Of a stretch of DNA of 30,566 bases, positions 7,585 to 15,749 are shown piece by piece (position 1 is the first letter of the stretch; every line of letters starts with the position of its first letter). The position numbers were made by a program, and so were the translations under genes. The notes under the pieces were generated by a model. It did not search any database and was not told where the DNA came from. It was given only the letters and a program-made list of their open reading frames with translations. The DNA is from JALYUA01 sp038229875 (GTDB lineage Bacteria; Acidobacteriota; Thermoanaerobaculia; UBA5066; Gp7-AA6): positions 1-30,566 of the forward strand of contig JBBROA010000038.1 in the NCBI GenBank assembly GCA_038229875.1, given 5' to 3'.

Positions 7585-7965
7585 TCAAGCGCGCGGAGCC
7601 ACCCAGGTCGCGCGGTTCTCCGGTCCCTCCCAGACCGTGACGTCTGCCACGCGCGACCAGCCGAGCGCTCCGGATCCCTCCAGGCGCTCCGCGAAGTGAC
7701 GGGCCAGGTTTTCGGCGGAGGTGTTGCGCCCGATGAAGGCGGGGTGTTCGTTCAGATACGAGTAGTCGAGCTCCTTCGCGATCGACTCCAGCGCGCGACG
7801 CGCGGCCACGAAGTCGACGGCGAGGTCATGCTGCTGCAGCTTCTCCGCCTCGAGCACGGCGTCCACGCGGTAGGAGTGTCCGTGCAGGGGCTCGGAGCCG
7901 CCGACGTAGTCGATGAGATTGTGCGCAGCCTCGAAGGTGGCCGAGACGGTGATGCGGTAGGACAT
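7585..7965 (-). CDS. 6-pyruvoyltetrahydropterin synthase / QueD family protein, PTPS-III-like active site
   Basis: This 126-residue single T-fold protein has the three zinc histidines H15 (FEAAH), H28 and H30 (LHGH). In QueD the catalytic Cys sits four residues before the first His of HGH. Here that position is Ser24, and the next residue is Glu25. The triad His that follows the conserved Asp (LDHxYLN in QueD) is Tyr68 (LDYSYLN). PTPS-III proteins, which replace FolB in folate synthesis by making 6-hydroxymethyl-dihydropterin from dihydroneopterin triphosphate, carry a Glu in place of or beside the Cys, so this gene fits that subgroup better than QueD (queuosine). The loss of the His is unexplained. 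It lies 36 bases downstream of the radical SAM gene and may be co-transcribed with it. Confidence 0.85.
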   Translation of the reverse strand: MSYRITVSATFEAAHNLIDYVGGSEPLHGHSYRVDAVLEAEKLQQHDLAVDFVAARRALESIAKELDYSYLNEHPAFIGRNTSAENLARHFAERLEGSGALGWSRVADVTVWEGPENRATWVAPRA

Positions 7966-8001
7966 GAGTTGAGGTTCAGGTTGAGCGTTAGCGTCGAGCG
8001 T

Positions 8002-10596
8002 CTATCCCAAGACCGTGGCCTCGCGGGTCACCGATAGCGTTGCCTGGTCTTCGGGCGCGATCGCCAGAAGTTTCTCGAGGACCTTCTTCGGCGTCGTCGT
8101 CTCTCCGGCCGTCTGGTCGAGATTCACTTCGAAGAGGAGCCGCGAGCCCGCGGGACCGGTCTCGAGGGAGAGCGCGCGCAGCGCCGGGACGGACTCGCTC
8201 CATCCGTTCGCCACAGCATCTCCCGCGCGGGCGACCTGCTCGTTCGAGGCGAGCCGCACCGCGTACTTCGCGCCCTTGACGGAGCGCGAGAGCGCGCGCT
8301 CCGCGGGACCGAGCTCCCGGACTTCGAGGACGCCGATACCGGGTGGCAGCTTCTCCTGGATCTGCCGGGCCGCGTCTTCCGGGAACGCGCCGACGGCTTC
8401 GAGATCGAAGACCTCGTGGCGGCTCTCGAGCCCGAGCGGGAGCGCCGGGCCCATCGACAGCTTCATGTGCGGGTTGAATCCCTCGCTGTACCGGGCGGGG
8501 AGTCCGGCGGCGCGGATCGCGCGCTCGAACACGTCCATCGTGTTCCGGTGCGAGAGAAAGCGGGCGTCTCCCGTCTTGTCGAACGAGATGCGGTACCGGC
8601 GCGGCGTTCCCGTGAAAACACGCGGCCCGCGGGCAGCCGACGGGAGATCGGGAAGCGCCTTCTGCCGGTACGCGGCGCCTTTCGCCACGTCGCGGTAGGA
8701 CGCCGGGTCAGAGGCTCGCGCGGAGTCCAACGCCGCGGGCAGCCGCCCGGCCATCGCGGTCGCGAGCACCGTGTCTTCGCCATTTCCGGGGACGCCGCAC
8801 GCGTAGCAGTGACCCCACTTGCAGTCCTCGGTGCGCATCTCCTTCTTCGCCTTGATGAGCTCGATCTGCAGAAAGCGCTTGCGGATCGAAACGTCGAGGA
8901 CGTCCCACGGGAGGATCTCGTCGAGATCGTACGCGCGGAGATACGCCTCCTTCGGGATGCCTTCCGTTTCGAAGGCCTTCATACAGAGGTCATAGCGGAA
9001 GTGCTCGCTCCATCCGTCGAAGCGCACGCCGGAGGTCCACGCGGTGTGCAGGACCCGGCCCATGCGCCGGTCGCCCCGCGACAGGACGCACTCGATCTCC
9101 GCCTCGCGCGGCTCGTGCCACTTGATCTTCGCGCCGCGCACGTTCCGGAAGCGGTCTTTCAAATACGCGAGCTTGCGCTCGAGGATGTCGACGCCGTCAA
9201 ACGGCGCCCACTGGAACGGCGTCCAGGACTTCGGGACGAAGGAGCCGATCGAGACGTTCACTTCCTTGCGGCCGTGCCGATGGCCCTGCTTCAGGATGTC
9301 CCGGACCAGGGTGACCAGCTCATCGAGATCCGGCGAGGTCTCGGTCGGCAGCCCGATCATCGTGTACACCTTGATCAGGTCCCAGCCGCGCGAAAACGCG
9401 AAATCCGCCGCCTGCACCATGTCGGCGTTCGTGAACGTCTTGTTGATCACGCGGCGCAGCCGATCGGAGCCGGTTTCCGGTGCGAACGTGAATCCGGACT
9501 TGCGCACCTCGGAGACCGCGTCGGCGAGCCCGACGGAGAACGCCTCGGCGCGCAGCGACGGGAGCGAGATCGACACGCGCCGGTCCGAGAGCTGGGGCGC
9601 CAGGCACTTCACGAGCGGCTCGATCTGGGAGTAGTCCGCGGTCGAAAGCGAAAGCAGCCCGACCTCGCTCCACCCCGACTCGGCGATGAACTTCGTCGTC
9701 ATCGCGGCGACGTCGTCCGGGTCGAGCTCGCGGACCGGGCGGTACCAGTACCCGGCCTGGCAGAACCGGCACCCCTGAGTGCAGCCGCGCATGACTTCCA
9801 ACCCGAGCCGGTCCTGCACGATCTCGACGGACGGCACCATCGGCTTGTCCGGGTAGTACTCGGGCTTCAGGACGGGGACCCAGGTCCGCTTCGGGGTCTC
9901 CGGCGCGCGCGGGTCGTTGCGGGTGATCGCGGAGATGCGCCCGTCGTCGGAGTACGAGACGTCATAGAACGACGGGACGTAGATGCCTTCGATCTGCGAG
10001 AGCCGCGCGAGGAGGTCCCGGCGGTGCAGTCCCGCGTCGCGCGCCTCACGGTAGGCGTCGAGGAAACGGAGCAGCGCTTCTTCCGCGTCGCCGATCAGGA
10101 ACGCGTCGAAGAAGTCGGCGATGGGCTCGGGGTTGGCGGTGCAGGGCCCGCCGCCGAGCACGAGAGGGTCGGAGTGCCGGCGGTCGCGCTGCCAGACCGG
10201 GACGCCGGCGAGGTCGAGCATGTTCAGGATGTTCGAGTAGTTGACCTCCGCCTGGAGCGAGAAGCCGAGCACGTCGAAGTCCGCCGCGGGGGCGAAGGAC
10301 TCGGTCGAGAACAGCGGGATGCCGTTCGACCGCATCTTCGCCTCGAGGTCCGTCCACGGCGCGTAGACGCGCTCGCAGGCGAGCTCCGGACGACGGTTGA
10401 CGAGCTCGTACAGGATCTTTAATCCCGTGTGGCTCATCCCGATCTCGTACGTGTCGGGAAACGCGAGCGCGAGCGTCACCGCCGCCGATGAGAGGTCCTT
10501 GCGGATGACGTTGCGCTCGATACCGATGTACCGGCCCGGCCTTTCCACCGTCGGGAGGATCGGGTCGAGAAGGGGGCGCAGGGAGGCGTACTTCAT
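8002..10596 (-). CDS. Fused radical SAM protein (TIGR03960-type) with C-terminal DUF2344 domain
   Basis: This 864-residue protein is of a conserved type whose reaction is unknown. The N-terminal ~230 residues look like a B12-binding-type Rossmann region without an obvious cobalamin His motif (LGGGPCTANPEPIADFFDAF, then IGDAEEALLRF). The radical SAM core begins with CTQGCRFC (CxxxCxxC) near 271-278, and the SAM-binding region includes FAPETGSDRLRRVINK. Near residue 590 an extra cysteine cluster, CKWGHCYACG, probably binds metal. From about 665 onward is the DUF2344 part (YRISFDKTGDARFLSHRNTMD...GFNPHMKLSMGPALPLG). In many bacteria the two parts are adjacent separate genes, often near ribonuclease E/G or ribosomal protein genes. 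Starts at 10596 or 10608 are possible; 10596 was chosen because a TATAAT overlaps the other. It follows the threonine synthase gene by 43 bases. Confidence 0.88.
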   Translation of the reverse strand: MKYASLRPLLDPILPTVERPGRYIGIERNVIRKDLSSAAVTLALAFPDTYEIGMSHTGLKILYELVNRRPELACERVYAPWTDLEAKMRSNGIPLFSTESFAPAADFDVLGFSLQAEVNYSNILNMLDLAGVPVWQRDRRHSDPLVLGGGPCTANPEPIADFFDAFLIGDAEEALLRFLDAYREARDAGLHRRDLLARLSQIEGIYVPSFYDVSYSDDGRISAITRNDPRAPETPKRTWVPVLKPEYYPDKPMVPSVEIVQDRLGLEVMRGCTQGCRFCQAGYWYRPVRELDPDDVAAMTTKFIAESGWSEVGLLSLSTADYSQIEPLVKCLAPQLSDRRVSISLPSLRAEAFSVGLADAVSEVRKSGFTFAPETGSDRLRRVINKTFTNADMVQAADFAFSRGWDLIKVYTMIGLPTETSPDLDELVTLVRDILKQGHRHGRKEVNVSIGSFVPKSWTPFQWAPFDGVDILERKLAYLKDRFRNVRGAKIKWHEPREAEIECVLSRGDRRMGRVLHTAWTSGVRFDGWSEHFRYDLCMKAFETEGIPKEAYLRAYDLDEILPWDVLDVSIRKRFLQIELIKAKKEMRTEDCKWGHCYACGVPGNGEDTVLATAMAGRLPAALDSARASDPASYRDVAKGAAYRQKALPDLPSAARGPRVFTGTPRRYRISFDKTGDARFLSHRNTMDVFERAIRAAGLPARYSEGFNPHMKLSMGPALPLGLESRHEVFDLEAVGAFPEDAARQIQEKLPPGIGVLEVRELGPAERALSRSVKGAKYAVRLASNEQVARAGDAVANGWSESVPALRALSLETGPAGSRLLFEVNLDQTAGETTTPKKVLEKLLAIAPEDQATLSVTREATVLG

Positions 10597-10606
10597 GGAA
10601 CCGCGC

Positions 10607-10612
10607 ATTATA
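10607..10612 (-). promoter_or_regulatory. Perfect TATAAT ten bases before the radical SAM start
   Basis: The minus strand reads TATAAT followed ten bases later by ATG 10596. No good -35 is seen; instead a small GGGCC/GGCCC hairpin (10614-10629) occupies the spacer. If used, the transcript would start only a few bases before the ATG, and the upstream ATG 10608 could not be the start. Confidence 0.35.
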
Positions 10613-10639
10613 CGGGCCTTTCGCGGCCCTCGGCGGGTG

Positions 10640-11794
<1,155 letters not shown>

Positions 11795-11910
11795 GGCGCG
11801 CAGGCTATCAGCGCGGCAGCACGTTAGCCCGAGAGCGGGAGCAGAGTGAGTTCGCGGCGGGAAAAATACGCCCGGAGGACGGCGCATTCGCGGAGGTCGT
11901 GAGCGAGAAC

Positions 11911-11916
11911 ATTATA
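11911..11916 (-). promoter_or_regulatory. TATAAT -10 candidate for the threonine synthase gene
   Basis: The divergent gap holds a perfect TATAAT on the minus strand, rare in DNA this G+C-rich. No clear TTGACA is found 16-18 bases upstream. It would give a leader of about 110 bases before GTG 11794, long enough for a regulatory structure, though I saw no recognisable riboswitch or T-box there. Confidence 0.4.
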
Positions 11917-11941
11917 ACAGCACCGATCCCCTTTCTTCGCC

Positions 11942-11971
11942 TTGACGCTTCCGAGAACTGGAAGCGATAAT
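11942..11971 (+). promoter_or_regulatory. Sigma-70-type promoter of the small basic protein gene
   Basis: TTGACG (11942-11947) and GATAAT (11966-11971) are separated by 18 bases, a good housekeeping promoter. The expected transcription start near 11978 is only a few bases before ATG 11982, so the mRNA would be nearly leaderless. This is the clearest -35/-10 pair in the window. Confidence 0.6.
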
Positions 11972-11981
11972 CGCCGCGGCC

Positions 11982-12365
11982 ATGGAATTGAACGACCACC
12001 TCCGCCAGATGCTGAAGGAGCTCGGGCAGGCGATCAACGAGTCGATCTCCGGCTCGGATCGCGTGCACGAATCCATTCAGCGCATCCGCGACGAAGGCTA
12101 CAACCTGTACATGGTCCTCGACGCGAAGGTCGGCGTGAACAAGCGCGAGCCCCGCGGCGGCGGCGGACGGCGCCGTCTCGTCACCTCCGGCAAGGAACCG
12201 GATGAGACCCTCGTCGAAGAGCGCGCCGCGTTCCGGATCAACGTCAAGGATCTCCGTCTCTTGAAATCCCTGGGCATCGACCCGACCCGCAAAGTCCGGT
12301 CGCGCCGCCCCGTCCGCCGCCGCGTCGCGCCTGCCCGCCGCCCCGTTCGCTCCCGGAGCGACTAG
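11982..12365 (+). CDS. Small basic protein of unknown function
   Basis: I do not recognise this 127-residue protein. Residues 1-50 look helical and amphipathic (LNDHLRQMLKELGQAINES...RDEGYNLYMVLDAKVG). A glycine/arginine stretch (REPRGGGGRRRL) leads to a second ordered segment (FRINVKDLRLLKSLGIDPT). The tail is almost only Arg, Pro, Val and Ala and very basic, as in nucleic-acid-binding tails. No signal peptide or cysteines are seen. Its reality is supported by a good promoter, a sensible codon pattern and the lack of a longer competing frame. ATG 11982 lies just after the predicted transcription start, so no SD is expected. It is followed by rlmN after about 90 bases. A DNA- or RNA-binding role is inference from charge alone. 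Confidence 0.75.
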   Translation: MELNDHLRQMLKELGQAINESISGSDRVHESIQRIRDEGYNLYMVLDAKVGVNKREPRGGGGRRRLVTSGKEPDETLVEERAAFRINVKDLRLLKSLGIDPTRKVRSRRPVRRRVAPARRPVRSRSD

Positions 12366-12454
12366 ACGTTAGTCGGGAAGGTCTCGCGCGAGCGCCGCGT
12401 TCTCCACGACGCCCGCGCCCGATCCGGCCGGGATGACGGTTGCCGACACTTTTT

Positions 12455-13615
12455 ATGACGCATTCCTTCGATCCGCTCGGCGCGACCGCTTCCGACTGGG
12501 AGCGGCAGGCGGAGTCCTGGTCGCTGCCGCGCTACCGCGGCCGACAGATCTTCGAAGGGCTGCACGGCAGGGGGTACCGCGACTACGGGCGGATGCGGGA
12601 GCTCCCTGCGGGCCTCCGCGAACGGCTGGCGCGAGAAGCGCCGCTCGCCCTTCCGGAGATCGCCCGGCGCGAGGTCTCTTCCGACGGCAGCGTGAAGTAC
12701 GGGCTGCGCCTCGCCGACGGGGCGTTGATCGAGGCGGTGTTCATGCCGGGGACCCGTTCGTTCTCCGAGGTCAACGAGTTCGAGGACGCGCGGGCCAATC
12801 CGGCCGTCATGCCCGACCCGCAGCGCTCGTCGCCCGGCGCCGCGGGCGCACCGCTCGCGAAGTTCACCGTCTGCCTTTCGTCTCAGACCGGCTGCGCCGT
12901 CGACTGCGTGTTCTGCGTGACGGGCCGGCTCGGCGCGGGGCGCAACCTGACCGCGGGAGAGATCCTCGGTCAACTCTACGCGGTCCTCGACGACCGCGGC
13001 CGGACGATCGAAGGGCTGCGCGTCGTCTTCATGGGAATGGGGGAGCCCTTCTTAAACACCGACGGCGTTTCGGGAGCGCTCGACGTCCTGTTCGAGAAAG
13101 TGTCGCCGCGGCGGGTCACGGTCTCGACGTCCGGCATCACACCCGCTTTCCCCCGGTTCGCCGGCCGCGAGCGCCGCCCGAACCTCGCGGTGTCGATCAA
13201 CGCGGCGGACCCGGAGACCCGCGGACGGCTCATGCCGATCACGCGTACGTATCCGCTGGAGGGCGTCGTCGCCGCGATGCGCGCCTGGCCGCTCGAATCG
13301 CATCGGCGGATGACCGCTGAGTACGTCCTGATCGCCGGCGTGAACGACTCGCCCGAGGAAGCCGGCGGTCTTGCGCGCCTGCTCGCGGGCTTGCGCGTGA
13401 AGGTGAATGTCATCCCGCTGAACGAGGATCCGGTGTATCTGGCCGGCTGGAAGAGGCCTTCTGAAGACACGATCGACCGGTTCGCGGCGAGGCTCTCCGG
13501 AGCCGGAATCCCGGTGACCGTCCGGCGCAGCCGCGGCCCCGACGCGCAGGCAGCCTGCGGGCAGTTGAAGGGCCGAACCGAGGATCCGCGCCGCGCCCGC
13601 ACGGGCGTGCGTTAG
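12455..13615 (+). CDS. rlmN: Radical SAM rRNA/tRNA C2-adenine methyltransferase RlmN
   Basis: RlmN methylates A2503 of 23S rRNA (and A37 of some tRNAs) using an [4Fe-4S] cluster and two mechanistic cysteines. All are present: C140 (TVC), the cluster C147/C151/C154 (CAVDCVFC) and C368 near the end (AACGQL), with GMGEPFLN and the NxAxPxxR-like region (SINAADPETRGRLMPI). The 386-residue length is near the family value. Between the first barrel strand region and C140 there is an extra stretch of about 30 residues (SEVNEFEDARANPAV then a Pro/Ser/Gly/Ala run) not in the E. coli protein as I recall it. ATG 12455 was chosen over the TTG at 12440 since it gives a family-like N terminus; no clear SD exists for either. 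Confidence 0.92.
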   Translation: MTHSFDPLGATASDWERQAESWSLPRYRGRQIFEGLHGRGYRDYGRMRELPAGLRERLAREAPLALPEIARREVSSDGSVKYGLRLADGALIEAVFMPGTRSFSEVNEFEDARANPAVMPDPQRSSPGAAGAPLAKFTVCLSSQTGCAVDCVFCVTGRLGAGRNLTAGEILGQLYAVLDDRGRTIEGLRVVFMGMGEPFLNTDGVSGALDVLFEKVSPRRVTVSTSGITPAFPRFAGRERRPNLAVSINAADPETRGRLMPITRTYPLEGVVAAMRAWPLESHRRMTAEYVLIAGVNDSPEEAGGLARLLAGLRVKVNVIPLNEDPVYLAGWKRPSEDTIDRFAARLSGAGIPVTVRRSRGPDAQAACGQLKGRTEDPRRARTGVR

Positions 13616-13671
13616 CCCTGTTCCACGCCGCGCCGCGCGTCGTCGAGCGGCCCCGGCGCGAGTCCAGGGTC

Positions 13672-13677
13672 TAAGAT
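13672..13677 (+). promoter_or_regulatory. TAAGAT -10 box six bases before the diguanylate cyclase ATG
   Basis: TAAGAT, then six bases, then ATG 13684 fits the TANNNT-N5..7-ATG spacing of leaderless genes. No SD lies between box and start. Confidence 0.45.
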
Positions 13678-13683
13678 GAAAGC

Positions 13684-14646
13684 ATGACTTCGGACCCGGT
13701 CGGAACGGGTATCAGCGCCATCGACGAGGTCGCGCGGCTGCGCGAAGAGCTTCGCGCCGAGCGCGCGCTTCGCCGGACGCTCGAGGCCTCGCACGGCGCG
13801 CTCCAGGCGGCATTTTCGGGGCTCGAGGGGGGCGTCCTGCTTCTCGACGCCGACCGCGTTCTCTTCGCCAATCCCGCCGTGGCCGCGGCGTTCGACATTC
13901 CGGCCGAGCGGCTGCAGAGGATGACGCGCGAGCAGTTCGTCCGGGACCTGCGACGGTCCTCCAACGAGCCGCCCGATTTTCTGGACCGGAGCACCCGGGA
14001 CTCCCAGGCAGCGGTCGAAGAGGCGCGGGGCGAGTTCGAGATCCAGTTTCCGCAGTGGAGGTCTCTCCGGTGGGTGAGCCGGCCCGTCCGGCTTCCCAGC
14101 GGAAACGGCGTGCTCGTTCTGTTCAACGACATCAGCGCTGATTCCGATCTCGCGTCCGGCCGCGAACAGCGCGCGTTGATCGACGAGCTCACCGGGCTCG
14201 AGAACCGGAAAGCGGGCGAGCAATCGGCGCTCCGCGAGATCCGCGACGCGCGCCGCTACGGACGCCCTCTCGCGTTCGTGCTGTTCGACGTCGATCACTT
14301 CAAGAGGGTCAACGACTCCTACGGGCACCTCGCGGGCGACGCGGTCCTGCGCGAGGTGAGCCGCTGCATGTCGGGGCTCCCGCGCGGCGGCGACACCGCG
14401 GTTCGATGGGGTGGCGAGGAATTCCTGGTGATCCTGACGGGCGTCGGGCTCGACGGCGCGCGCCTCTTCGCCGAACGGGTGCGCCGCGCGATCGAGGAGC
14501 TGCGTGTCGGCGAGGTCGGCCAGGTCACGATTTCCGCCGGCGTCGCCGAGCTCGAGCTCGGCGAGGACGAGCCGGGCCCCGCGATCGCCCGGGCGGACGC
14601 GAGCCTCTACGAGGCGAAGTCGCGCGGGAGAAATCGCGTCATTTGA
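13684..14646 (+). CDS. Diguanylate cyclase with N-terminal coiled coil and PAS-like domain
   Basis: It makes cyclic di-GMP from two GTP. The 320-residue cytosolic protein begins with a short Arg/Glu/Leu coiled coil (about 12-40). A PAS-like sensor follows (about 40-155: AFSGLEGGVLLLDADRVLFA...), then the GGDEF domain (about 165-320). The active loop is GGEEF at 243-247, an allowed form of GGDEF. The product-inhibition site RxxD is intact five residues upstream (RGGD, 234-237). DVDHFKRVNDSYGHLAGD carries the metal- and GTP-binding residues. No membrane segment or receiver domain is present, so the input is a cytosolic ligand, redox or partner. It sits 68 bases after rlmN and ends close to the 7-base tandem array. 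Confidence 0.93.
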   Translation: MTSDPVGTGISAIDEVARLREELRAERALRRTLEASHGALQAAFSGLEGGVLLLDADRVLFANPAVAAAFDIPAERLQRMTREQFVRDLRRSSNEPPDFLDRSTRDSQAAVEEARGEFEIQFPQWRSLRWVSRPVRLPSGNGVLVLFNDISADSDLASGREQRALIDELTGLENRKAGEQSALREIRDARRYGRPLAFVLFDVDHFKRVNDSYGHLAGDAVLREVSRCMSGLPRGGDTAVRWGGEEFLVILTGVGLDGARLFAERVRRAIEELRVGEVGQVTISAGVAELELGEDEPGPAIARADASLYEAKSRGRNRVI

Positions 14647-14663
14647 GGGCCAGCCTGTTTTAA

Positions 14664-14725
14664 CGCCCTTCGCCCTTCGCCCTTCGCCCTTCGCCCTTCG
14701 CCCTTCGCCCTTCGCCCTTCGCCCT
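14664..14725. repeat. Tandem array of the heptamer CGCCCTT (eight perfect copies plus a partial)
   Basis: CGCCCTT starts at 14664 and repeats every seven bases through 14719, followed by CGCCCT. On the minus strand it reads AAGGGCG, so GGG runs occur every seven bases with four-base spacers. That satisfies the simple G-quadruplex rule several times over. The array fills the gap between two convergent genes and its end overlaps the TAG stop of the hydrolase. A two-unit echo (CGCCCTTCGCCC) is at 27501-27512, also intergenic. Confidence 0.95.
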
Positions 14726-15689
14726 AATCCAAGACCCTCGCGAAAAAGCCTCTCCACCTCTCGAGGTACTCGCGCTCGTTCATTTTCTGCGGCTCGTCGG
14801 CGTGGTGGCAGTGGCCGGCGGCCGCCGGGTTCCAGAACGTGGTGTCCGGCGGGAGGGCCTCGGCCAGGCGCTCCGTGAATCTCGGGGGAACGAGGCGGTC
14901 CTGCGCTCCGAACACGACGAAGACGGGGACGTGGATCCTGGCCGCGGCGCGAATCGGGTCGGACGCGAGGATCTCTTCCGGGGTGACATCGAGGGCGGCG
15001 CTCAGGCTCGCGAGAGCGCGGCGGACCGCGAACCTCGTCGTCAGGCCGAGCGCGAAGCGGGGCAGGCCGGTCAGGATGCCGAGATAGTGGCGCGCCATTT
15101 CCCGCGCGTCGGCGAACGGGGACTCGAGCCAGAGGCCGCGCACCCGCGGCTCGTCCGCGGCCCAGACGAGGGCCGTCGAGGAGCCCGCGGAGCACGAATG
15201 CGCCGCGAGCTGCGAGGCGTCCAGGCCGAACCGCTCCTCGGCGGTGCGGACCGCCGCGGCGAGATCCTCCCGCTCGAGCAGGCCATAGGTGACGAAGTCT
15301 CCGCCGCTCGGACGATGCCCCCGCAAATCGGGAAGAAGCGCGTTGTACCCGAGCGCGACGGCTCGCAGCGCGTCCGGCGCCCACTCGGCGGCGCTGCCGC
15401 CCTTTCCGTGGAGGAAGACGATCGTGCGCGACGAGCGGCCGGCGGCCGGGGTCGCGAGCACCGCGGAAAGCTCGTCGGAAGTCCGCGGCGACCCCGTGAA
15501 ACGGAAGTCGTGGACGCGGGCCCCCGCGGCGGCCAGCCCCGAGAGCAGTCCTTCGCGGCTGGCCTCGCAGGGAGTGACCCCGCCGGCGGAGATCAGCCGC
15601 CGCGCGAGCGACCGCGCCAGGATCCAGGAGGCGCCCGCCCAGGCCGCTGCACCCGCGGCGGCGACGGCGATGGCGACGCGGCGGCGCAT
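14724..15689 (-). CDS. Membrane-anchored alpha/beta-hydrolase
   Basis: This 321-residue serine-hydrolase-fold protein has an N-terminal hydrophobic segment (about 4-25), either a signal peptide or an anchor. The oxyanion region is IVFLHGKGG, the nucleophile elbow reads SCSAG where most members have GxSxG, the acid is probably the Asp of FGAQDRLVPP, and the base is in AGHCHH. The closest named groups, from memory, are BAAT/prolyl-oligopeptidase-like hydrolases and DUF1100-type proteins; the substrate is unknown. It starts at ATG 15689 with a TAGCGT seven bases upstream and no SD. It is divergent from the metallo-beta-lactamase gene with a gap of 60 bases. The stop codon is built into the edge of the heptamer array. 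Confidence 0.85.
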   Translation of the reverse strand: MRRRVAIAVAAAGAAAWAGASWILARSLARRLISAGGVTPCEASREGLLSGLAAAGARVHDFRFTGSPRTSDELSAVLATPAAGRSSRTIVFLHGKGGSAAEWAPDALRAVALGYNALLPDLRGHRPSGGDFVTYGLLEREDLAAAVRTAEERFGLDASQLAAHSCSAGSSTALVWAADEPRVRGLWLESPFADAREMARHYLGILTGLPRFALGLTTRFAVRRALASLSAALDVTPEEILASDPIRAAARIHVPVFVVFGAQDRLVPPRFTERLAEALPPDTTFWNPAAAGHCHHADEPQKMNEREYLERWRGFFARVLD

Positions 15690-15696
15690 CCGTAGA

Positions 15697-15702
15697 ACGC
15701 TA
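15697..15702 (-). promoter_or_regulatory. TAGCGT -10-like box seven bases before the hydrolase ATG
   Basis: The minus strand reads TAGCGT, then seven bases, then ATG 15689. The match to TATAAT is poor apart from T1, A2 and T6, so it is the weakest of the leaderless-type boxes here. Confidence 0.3.
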
Positions 15703-15738
15703 TCAGCTCCCGCTCGCCGGTCCCCACGAACTCCTGTC

Positions 15739-15744
15739 TAGAAT
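15739..15744 (+). promoter_or_regulatory. TAGAAT -10 box five bases before the metallo-beta-lactamase ATG
   Basis: TAGAAT, then GGAGC, then ATG 15750. The GGAG is too close to the ATG to act as an SD. A transcript starting at or next to the ATG is the simplest reading. Confidence 0.42.
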
Positions 15745-15749
15745 GGAGC

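Noticed and set aside
8416..10422. Long plus-strand open frame (668 codons) antisense to the radical SAM gene
   Set aside because: Low-complexity Arg/Glu/Val product with no motif; the minus frame has CxxxCxxC and known domains.
12359..12375. Terminator at the end of the small basic protein gene
   Set aside because: CGACTA/TAGTCG is only a six-base stem spanning the stop codon, with no T tract.
14664..14725. CRISPR array
   Set aside because: The unit is 7 bases with no spacers, and no cas genes are near; it is a simple tandem repeat.
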